Source: DATKNA01 sp963786765 (GTDB taxonomy: Bacteria; Actinomycetota; Actinomycetes; Actinomycetales; Kineosporiaceae). Taken from it: a DNA stretch of 64,000 nt. Positions 55,504 through 61,889 of the stretch are shown here, piece after piece. The stretch spans positions 191,821-255,820 of the forward strand of contig CAWBAJ010000019.1 of NCBI GenBank assembly GCA_963786765.1, read 5' to 3'. How positions within the stretch are numbered: the first letter of the stretch is position 1; every line of letters starts with the position of its first letter. Under the pieces are notes generated by a model. That model was not told the origin of the DNA. It did not search any database and was given only the letters and a program-made list of their open reading frames with translations. A program made the translations under genes and the position numbers.

Positions 55504-55581
55504 GCGCCGTCCCCGCGCCGGCCACAGGGCGGGCCGGGCGGAACCTTCCCGGCCGCCATCGGCGTCGGCCTCGGCCTCGGG

Positions 55582-56343
55582 GTGGTCGTCCTGGCCTCCC
55601 TGCTGTGGCGCAAGGAGGCCTTCGTCGTCCTGGTGGCGCTGGCCGTCGTCACGGCGCTCTGGGAACTCACCGCGGCGCTGGCGAAGAAGTCGATCACTGT
55701 GCCGGTCGTCCCCCTGGGGGTCGGCGCCGTCGGGATGCTCGTCTCGGCCTACCTCGCCGGCGAGGACGGGCTGCTGGTGTCGTTCACGCTCACCGCGTTC
55801 GGCGTCCTGCTCTGGCGGATCATCGACGGGACCCAGGGGGCGGCGCGGGACGTCGCGGCCGCGGTCTTCGTCGCGGCCTACGTGCCGTTCCTGGCGGGCT
55901 TCGCCACGCTGATGCTGGCGGCGGACGACGGCGCGTACCGGGTGATCGTCTTCATCCTGGTGACCGTGGCGAACGACGTCGGGGGCTACGCGGCGGGCGT
56001 CCTGTTCGGCCGGCACCCGATGTCGCCCTCGATCAGCCCCAAGAAGTCCTGGGAGGGCCTGGCCGGCTCGTTCCTGCTCTGCATGGTCGTGGGCGCGGCG
56101 AGCGTCCACTTCCTGCTGAACGGATCGGTGCTCGCGGGGTTGGCCGTCGGCGCGGCCGCCGCCTTCACGGCGACCCTGGGCGACCTCTCGGAATCGCTCC
56201 TGAAGCGCGACCTCGGCATCAAGGACATGGGCAACCTGCTGCCGGGCCATGGCGGGATCATGGATCGGCTGGACTCGCTGTTGCTGACCGCGCCCGCCGT
56301 CGCGCTCCTGCTAGCCCTGCTGGTCCCGGCCGCAACGGGCTGA
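55582..56343 (+). CDS. cdsA: Phosphatidate cytidylyltransferase, catalytic domain
   Basis: CdsA makes CDP-diacylglycerol from phosphatidic acid and CTP, the precursor of membrane phospholipids. 253 residues from GTG 55582, with about eight hydrophobic helices. Signature near the end: 'KRDLGIKDMGNLLPGHGGIM' and 'DRLDSLLLTAPAVALLLALL' (the CDP-alcohol S-x-x-K-R-x-x-x-x-K-D ... H-G-G-x-x-D-R-x-D motif, with 'DLSESLLKRDLGIKD'). The first helix actually starts further upstream ('AIGVGLGLGVVVLASLLW'), so the real start lies in the preceding frameshifted region. Usual place between frr and rlmN. Confidence 0.93.
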   Translation: MVVLASLLWRKEAFVVLVALAVVTALWELTAALAKKSITVPVVPLGVGAVGMLVSAYLAGEDGLLVSFTLTAFGVLLWRIIDGTQGAARDVAAAVFVAAYVPFLAGFATLMLAADDGAYRVIVFILVTVANDVGGYAAGVLFGRHPMSPSISPKKSWEGLAGSFLLCMVVGAASVHFLLNGSVLAGLAVGAAAAFTATLGDLSESLLKRDLGIKDMGNLLPGHGGIMDRLDSLLLTAPAVALLLALLVPAATG

Positions 56344-56389
56344 CGGCGTCGGGCATCATTCGCCCCGGCCGTGCGTTGGCCCGTGTGCC

Positions 56390-57569
56390 ATGACGAACTC
56401 CCGACCCGCGCTGACCCCGCTCCCGGCACCCACCGCCCCGCCTGCGGCCGTCCGCCCCGGGCAGCTCACGCTGGCGCCGCCTCGCCGGGCGAAGCCGCCC
56501 GCGCCATCTCGCGGACCTCACCCCGCAGGAGCGCGCGGACGCAGTCGCGGCGCTGGGGGAGAAGCCCTTCCGCGCCCGGCAGCTGTCCGTGCACTACTTC
56601 GACAGGCTCGTCGACGACCCGGCAGCCATGACCGACCTGCCCTCGACCGTCCGCGAGCGGCTCGTCGCCGACCTGCTGCCCACCCTGGCGACCCCGGTCC
56701 GCGCCCTGGACTGCGACGGCGGCACCACGATCAAGACGGTCTGGCGGCTCTTCGACGGCGCGCTCGTCGAGAGCGTCCTGATGCGTTACCCCGACCGGGT
56801 GACGGTGTGCGTCTCCAGCCAGGCCGGCTGCGGCATGAACTGCCCGTTCTGCGCGACGGGGCAGGCAGGCCTGACCCGCAACCTGTCGACCGCCGAGATC
56901 GTCGAGCAGGTCGCGGCCGCCGGCCGGGCCCTGCGCACCGGTCGCGTGCCGGGCGGGCGTCCCGGCGCGGCGGACCGGGTCGGCAACGTCGTGTTCATGG
57001 GGATGGGGGAGCCGCTCGCCAACTACAAGGCCGTGGTGGGCGCCGTCCGTCGTCTCACGGAACCCTCCCCGGCCGGATTCGGCATCTCCGCGCGGGGCGT
57101 CACCGTCTCGACCGTCGGCCTGGTGCCGGCGATCGAGCGGCTGGCCGCCGAACAGCTGCCGGTCACCCTCGCGCTCTCGCTGCACGCCCCGGACGACGAG
57201 CTGCGCGACGAGCTGGTCCCCATCAACACCAGGTTCACGGTGGCCCAGGCCCTGGACGCCGCCCGCGCCTACGCCGCCACCACCGGGCGGCGTGTCAGCA
57301 TCGAGTACGCACTGATCCGGGACATCAACGATCACGCCTGGCGCGCGGACCTGCTCGGTCGCGAGCTCGCCCGCCGTGGCTCCGGCTGGGTGCACGTGAA
57401 CCCCATCCCGCTCAACCCGACCCCAGGGTCGCGATGGACCGCCAGCGATCCACGCGTGCAGGACGAGTTCGTCGCCCGGCTGCGGGCGCGGGGAATCCCC
57501 GTCACGGTTCGCGACACGCGCGGCCGCGAGATCGACGGGGCCTGCGGGCAGCTGGCCGCCGCGACCTGA
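56390..57569 (+). CDS. rlmN: 23S rRNA (adenine(2503)-C(2))-methyltransferase RlmN, one frameshift
   Basis: Radical-SAM enzyme that methylates A2503 of 23S rRNA and A37 of some tRNAs. The start 'MTNSRPALTPLPAPTAPPAA' is in another frame; an indel near 56503 joins it to 'ADLTPQERADAVAALGEKPF'. The body is intact: 'VCVSSQAGCGMNCPFCATGQ' with the CxxxCxxC iron-sulfur motif (~147), 'GNVVFMGMGEPLANYKAVVG', 'VTLALSLHAPDDELRDELVP', and 'EIDGACGQLAAAT' with the second catalytic Cys. About 393 residues. Confidence 0.94.
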
Positions 57570-57641
57570 CCAGCTGATCAGCTGATCACCGGGCCCGGCG
57601 CGGCGAGGTGATCGTGGAGAGCGCCGTGGCACAATCGCCCC

Positions 57642-58199
57642 GTGAGCGATACGTTCCCGCGCGCCAGCCGCCTCGTGAAGGGCTACGACGTCGAGCAGGT
57701 CGAGGCGTTCCTCACCCGCGCCCGCTCCGCCTACGAGGACGCGACCCGTGGGCCCGCGATGACGTCCTGGCACGTGCGGACGGTGGGCTTCGACCTCGTC
57801 CGTGGCGGCTACGACGTCGAGGCCGTGGACGCGGCGCTGGACCGGATCGAGGACGCGTTCGCCCGCCGCGAGAAGCAGCGCGGCGAGGAGCGGGCCGGGA
57901 GCGGCGGCTGGCAGACGCAGCTGCGTACCCAGGAGCAGTCGCTGCGGGCCCAGCTCGCACGTCCCGACGGCGAGCGCTTCCCGCGCGGGAGCGGCATGGA
58001 GCTGACGTACGACATCAAGCAGGTCGACGAGCTCTGCCGGCGGATCGAGGAGGCCTTCGTCAGCGGCCGGGCCCTCGCGCCGGACACGGTCCGCCTGGCG
58101 GTCTTCAAGAGCCGCCGCGGCGGCCGGGGCTATCGGGAGGCCTCGGTGGACGCGTTCCTCGACCGGGTCGTGGAGTTGCTGGTCGTCGCCACCGTTTGA
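57642..58199 (+). CDS. DivIVA-domain repeat protein
   Basis: 185 residues. Several copies of the short DivIVA-type motif G-Y-D/R-x-x-x-V-D-x-x-L: 'LVKGYDVEQVEAFLTRARSA', 'VRGGYDVEAVDAALDRIEDA', 'LTYDIKQVDELCRRIEEA' and 'GYREASVDAFLDRVVELLV'. Full DivIVA/Wag31 has one such motif plus a long coiled coil; here the motif is repeated and the coiled coil is missing, so it is a different protein, perhaps an adaptor at curved membranes. GTG 57642 lies 6 bases after CACAAT. The last 70 bases overlap the end of the opposing TetR gene. Confidence 0.85.
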   Translation: MSDTFPRASRLVKGYDVEQVEAFLTRARSAYEDATRGPAMTSWHVRTVGFDLVRGGYDVEAVDAALDRIEDAFARREKQRGEERAGSGGWQTQLRTQEQSLRAQLARPDGERFPRGSGMELTYDIKQVDELCRRIEEAFVSGRALAPDTVRLAVFKSRRGGRGYREASVDAFLDRVVELLVVATV

Positions 58200-58915
58200 C
58201 GGGTGGTGTCGCCGAGCAGGTCGGCGATGAGACCGTCGACGAGGCACGCGGCGTAGTCCTCGGGGCGGTCGGTGAGCCGCCCCAGCTGCCCGAACACCTC
58301 CATGACCGTGACGCCGTGCAGGCGCACGATGCCGTCGAGGAGCAGCGCCGAGACGGCGTCCGGCAGGTTGTAGCCCCGGCGCTGCGCGCTCCGGGCGAAC
58401 TCGGCCCGGGTGGCCCGGTCCAGTCGCCGCACTCGGTGCTCGGCCCCGCGCTCGTCGACGAGGCCGTGCCGGCAGAGCTCCTCCACAGCGTGGGCGAGCA
58501 GGTCCCCGGCGCGCGCTCCCGCCGCCACGGTGCGGGCCGGGGGCACGTAGCCCGGGACCGGTGCGCCGTAGAGCAGCCCGAACTCGGCCGGGTGCTCGAC
58601 GCTCCACGTGCGGTAGGCCCACAGCCCGGCCCCGAGCGCCGCGACCGGGTCGGTGGCCTCGTGCAATGCGCACTCCACCGCGCCGGCCTGGTCGGTGAAG
58701 CCCGTGACGACGAGCTCGGTGAGCAGGTCCTCCCGGCTGGGGACGTAGCGGTACAGGGCGGACACGGCCATGCCGACGTCCCGGGCCACGGCCCGCAGTG
58801 AGAGCGCAGCTGCGCCTTCCGCGACGAGCTGGGCGTGGGCGGCGTCGAGGATGGCCCGCAGCGTCTCCTCCCGGCGGCGTACCCGAAGGGTCGGAGCAGC
58901 GGGCTGAGCGGACAT
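58130..58915 (-). CDS. TetR/AcrR family transcriptional regulator
   Basis: 261 residues. N-terminal helix-turn-helix: 'REETLRAILDAAHAQLVAEG', 'ALSLRAVARDVGMAVSALYR' and 'YVPSREDLLTELVVTGFTD'. The C-terminal ligand domain ('WAYRTWSVEHPAEFGLLYGA') matches the WHG type. It is divergent from the acyl-CoA synthetase gene with 137 bases between the starts, so it probably controls that gene and itself. The last ~23 codons run antisense into the DivIVA-domain gene. Confidence 0.9.
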   Translation of the reverse strand: MSAQPAAPTLRVRRREETLRAILDAAHAQLVAEGAAALSLRAVARDVGMAVSALYRYVPSREDLLTELVVTGFTDQAGAVECALHEATDPVAALGAGLWAYRTWSVEHPAEFGLLYGAPVPGYVPPARTVAAGARAGDLLAHAVEELCRHGLVDERGAEHRVRRLDRATRAEFARSAQRRGYNLPDAVSALLLDGIVRLHGVTVMEVFGQLGRLTDRPEDYAACLVDGLIADLLGDTTRQTVATTSNSTTRSRNASTEASR

Positions 58916-58947
58916 GGCGGCAGCCTACGAGGCGGGACGGCCCAGAA

Positions 58948-58996
58948 CGCGAACACTGCTCTTCCTAGGTCCCGTGTCGCAAGAACCATGTTCGCG
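58948..58996. promoter_or_regulatory. Possible TetR operator half-sites
   Basis: CGCGAACA (58948-58955) and its exact complement TGTTCGCG (58989-58996) flank the middle of the divergent intergenic region, 33 bases apart. Both lie in AGAAC-rich context. Widely spaced for one TetR dimer; may be two separate sites. Confidence 0.25.
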
Positions 58997-59052
58997 ATGC
59001 GGACATCGGTCGCTGCCTTCTCACGCATCCTCGCCGGGACCAGGATGGCGCC

Positions 59053-60981
59053 ATGACGAGCGCGGGGACGACGACGCAATCCGCCGACACGGCCGACGAG
59101 GGCCCGTATGCGCGCGCCTACCGGCGGAGCATGGAGGACCCGCAGGGTTTCTGGGGCGAAGCGGCGCAGGCCGTGGACTGGATCACTCCTCCGGCCCGGG
59201 TCCTCGACGACGACACCCCGCCGTTCTACCGGTGGTTCCCCGGTGGCGTTCTCAACACCTGCTACAACGCGCTCGACCGGCACGTCGTCGCCGGCCGGGC
59301 CGACCAGCCCGCGCTGATCTACGACTCGCCGGTCACGTCCACCGTGCGCATGTACACGTACGCCCAGCTGCTCGAGCTGGTCGCCCGCTTCGCCGGCGTA
59401 CTGCGCGCGCTGGGCGTCGAGCAGGGCGACCGCGTGGTCATCTACATGCCGATGGTCCCCGAGGCGGTCGTGGCGATGCTGGCCTGCGCGCGGCTCGGCG
59501 CCGTGCACTCCGTCGTCTTCGGCGGCTTCGCCCCTGCCGAGCTCGCCGTCCGGCTGGACGACGCCCAGCCCACCGTCGTGGTCACGGCGTCCTGCGGGAT
59601 CGAGCCGACCCGGGTGATCCCCTACAAACCCCTGGTGGACGCCGCAATCGACCTGGCACGCCACACCCCCCAGCGGGTCGTCGTCCTCCAGCGGCCGCAG
59701 GTGACAGCGGAACCGGGGGAGCGCGACGTGGACTGGGCCACCGTGATGCGGCCGGACGCCGTCGACCCCGCGCCCGCCGTCCCCGTGGCCGCGACCGACC
59801 CGCTGTACATCCTGTACACGTCCGGGACGACCGGGCGTCCGAAGGGGATCGTGCGCGACAACGGCGGGCACGCCGTGGCGCTGCGCTGGTCGATGGGGAA
59901 CGTCTTCGGCACGGAGCCGGGGGACGTGTTCTGGGCCGCCAGCGACGTGGGCTGGGTGGTCGGCCACTCCTACATCGTCTACGCCCCGCTGCTCGCGGGT
60001 GCCACGACCGTGCTCTACGAGGGCAAGCCGGTCGGCACGCCCGACGCGGGGGCGTTCTGGCGGGTGGTCGAGCAACACCGCGTCAACGCTCTCTTCACCG
60101 CACCGACGGCCTTCCGGGCGATCAAGAAGCAGGACCCGACCGCCGAGCTGCTCGGCCGGTACGACACCTCCTCGCTGCGCACCTTGTTCCTCGCCGGGGA
60201 GCGGCTCGACCCCGACACCTATGCGTGGGCCGCCGAGGTGCTCGGCATCCCGGTGATCGACAACTGGTGGCAGACCGAGACCGGCTGGCCGATCGCGGCC
60301 AACCTGCGCGGGCTGGAACCGATGCCTGTGAAGCCGGGCTCGCCGTCCGTCCCGGTGCCGGGGTACGACGTGCGTGTGATCGGTCCGGACGGGGAACAGG
60401 TGCCGCCCGGCACCGAGGGCGCCATCTGCCTCCGGCTCCCGCTGCCGCCCGGGACCCTGCCGACGCTGTGGCAGGACGACGACCGCTATGTCTCCAGCTA
60501 CCTGTCGGCCTTCCCCGGCCACTACCTCTCCGGTGACGGCGGCTACCGGGACGAGGACGGCTACCTCTACGTCATGGGGCGCACCGATGACGTGATCAAC
60601 GTCGCGGGGCACCGGCTCTCGACGGGATCCATGGAGGCGGTCCTGGCGGCCCATCCCGCGGTTGCCGAGTGCGCGGTAGTCGGGGTCCACGACGAGCTGA
60701 AGGGCCAGGTGCCTCGGGGTTTCGTCGTGCTCAAGGCGGGTGTGGACGCCGACCCCGGCGAGCTGCAGGCCGAGCTCGTGCGGGCAGTGCGCGACGGGAT
60801 CGGCCCCGTCGCCGGCCTGCGACAGGTCGACGTCGTGCCGGCCCTCCCGAAGACGCGCTCGGGCAAGATCCTTCGCCGGACGATGCGCGAGATCGCAGAC
60901 GGCGGCGACCCTGCCGTCCCGAGCACCATCGAGGATCCTGCCGTCCTCGAGGCCCTCACCCCGGTCCTGCGCGGCCGATGA
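59053..60981 (+). CDS. prpE: Propionyl-CoA/acetyl-CoA synthetase (AMP-forming), PrpE-like
   Basis: 642 residues. Activates a short fatty acid to its CoA ester through an acyl-AMP. The start 'WFPGGVLNTCYNALDRHVVA' and 'SVVFGGFAPAELAVRLDDA' are closer to PrpE than Acs. Motifs: P-loop 'LYILYTSGTTGRPKGIVRDN' (~254), 'GRYDTSSLRTLFLAGERLDP', 'IDNWWQTETGWPIAANLRGL', 'GYLYVMGRTDDVINVAGHRL', and the C-terminal acetylation-site Lys in 'ALPKTRSGKILRRTM'. ATG 59053; divergent from the TetR gene; stop overlaps the methyltransferase ATG (ATGA). Confidence 0.93.
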   Translation: MTSAGTTTQSADTADEGPYARAYRRSMEDPQGFWGEAAQAVDWITPPARVLDDDTPPFYRWFPGGVLNTCYNALDRHVVAGRADQPALIYDSPVTSTVRMYTYAQLLELVARFAGVLRALGVEQGDRVVIYMPMVPEAVVAMLACARLGAVHSVVFGGFAPAELAVRLDDAQPTVVVTASCGIEPTRVIPYKPLVDAAIDLARHTPQRVVVLQRPQVTAEPGERDVDWATVMRPDAVDPAPAVPVAATDPLYILYTSGTTGRPKGIVRDNGGHAVALRWSMGNVFGTEPGDVFWAASDVGWVVGHSYIVYAPLLAGATTVLYEGKPVGTPDAGAFWRVVEQHRVNALFTAPTAFRAIKKQDPTAELLGRYDTSSLRTLFLAGERLDPDTYAWAAEVLGIPVIDNWWQTETGWPIAANLRGLEPMPVKPGSPSVPVPGYDVRVIGPDGEQVPPGTEGAICLRLPLPPGTLPTLWQDDDRYVSSYLSAFPGHYLSGDGGYRDEDGYLYVMGRTDDVINVAGHRLSTGSMEAVLAAHPAVAECAVVGVHDELKGQVPRGFVVLKAGVDADPGELQAELVRAVRDGIGPVAGLRQVDVVPALPKTRSGKILRRTMREIADGGDPAVPSTIEDPAVLEALTPVLRGR

Positions 60982-61745
60982 CCCCCTCCCCACCCAGCGG
61001 CGATCAAGGAAAACTTGGGGATCAAGGAAAACTTGGGGATCACGCCGGCCCCGCCCGCCCCGGCGCGGGCACCGGCGTCATCACCCCCGACGGGTGCGCC
61101 GTCGAGGTCTACCGTCGCCTGCCTCCGGGCGGCGAGGCGGAGCTCGTCCATGCCGCAGTGCCCGTGGGCGCGGACGTGCTGGACCTCGGCTGCGGCGTCG
61201 GACGGATCGCCGGACCGCTGGCCGCTCTCGGCCACCGCGTCGTGGGCGTCGACGAGTCCGCGGGGATGCTGGCGCTGCTCCCCGCCGGCGTCGCAGCCCT
61301 CCGCTCGCGCATCGAGGACCTCCGGCTGTCGACCCGATTCGGGGGAGTGCTGCTGGCCAGCCACCTGGTCAACACGCCCGACGCCGGTGCGCGGGCCGGC
61401 CTGCTCGGCGCCGCCGCCCGGCACCTGACGGCGCACGGCGCGCTCGTGGCGCAGTGGAACCCGCCCGCCTGGTTCGCCCGGCTGCGCCCGGGTGGCCGGT
61501 ACGCCAGCGCCCTGGGAGAGGTCGGCACCGAGCTCGAAGTGCTCTCCCTGACGCCTGAGGCCGTCGAGGCCGTCGTCCGGTACTCGGTCGACGGCCTCCG
61601 GTGGGAGCAGTGGTTCCGGGCCGCCAGGCTGGACGTCGCCGCCCTGGACGCCGAACTCGCTGCGGCAGACCTGCGCCGAACCAGGTGGCTGACTCCGGAC
61701 GAGACGTGGTTCGCCGCTGCGCCCGCTCGGTCCCATCCCGGCTAG
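60978..61745 (+). CDS. Class I SAM-dependent methyltransferase
   Basis: 255 residues. Motif I 'GADVLDLGCGVGRIAGPLAA' (~residues 60-80) and 'VGVDESAGMLALLP' (acidic SAM-ribose residue) identify a Rossmann methyltransferase; 'GALVAQWNPPAWFARLRPGG' follows. The substrate is unknown. ATG 60978 overlaps the synthetase stop, so the two are co-translated. The N-terminus contains an 18-bp tandem duplication read as 'GDQGKLGDQGKLGDH', AT-richer than its surroundings. Confidence 0.87.
   Translation: MTPSPPSGDQGKLGDQGKLGDHAGPARPGAGTGVITPDGCAVEVYRRLPPGGEAELVHAAVPVGADVLDLGCGVGRIAGPLAALGHRVVGVDESAGMLALLPAGVAALRSRIEDLRLSTRFGGVLLASHLVNTPDAGARAGLLGAAARHLTAHGALVAQWNPPAWFARLRPGGRYASALGEVGTELEVLSLTPEAVEAVVRYSVDGLRWEQWFRAARLDVAALDAELAAADLRRTRWLTPDETWFAAAPARSHPG
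61003..61038. repeat. 18-bp tandem duplication in methyltransferase N-terminus
   Basis: ATCAAGGAAAACTTGGGG occurs twice head to tail (61003-61020, 61021-61038), followed by ATCAC. In-frame; about 44 % GC in a region well above 70 %. Confidence 0.9.
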
Positions 61746-61751
61746 CCGAGC

Positions 61752-61797
61752 GGGCGAGATCATGATCACTCCCGGGCTCGCCACATGATCGTGGCGA
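61752..61797. repeat. Degenerate GATCATG palindrome, copy E
   Basis: Two GATCATG-type cores in opposite orientation, GAGATCATGATCAC and CACATGATCGTGGC, with inner GGGCGAG / CTCGCC pairing. Much shorter than copies A-C; membership of the family is uncertain. Lies 6 bases after the methyltransferase stop. Confidence 0.3.
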
Positions 61798-61861
61798 CCT
61801 GACCCTGGCGTGCCAGCATCGAAGATCGAGGGGTAGCGCGCGTCCGCACGGAGGGATAGAA

Positions 61862-61879
61862 TTCGAACATACGTTCGAA
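61862..61879 (+). promoter_or_regulatory. LexA/SOS box
   Basis: TTCGAACATACGTTCGAA is a perfect palindrome and contains TCGAAC-N4-GTTCGA, the actinobacterial LexA consensus. It ends 10 bases before the ATG of the DUF222-HNH gene, so that gene is very probably DNA-damage inducible. Confidence 0.85.
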
Positions 61880-61889
61880 GGGGGATCGA

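Noticed and set aside
58105..60993. A 962-codon minus-strand open frame
   Set aside because: Antisense to the acyl-CoA synthetase and in the wrong frame over the TetR gene; His/Arg/Gly-rich with no domain.
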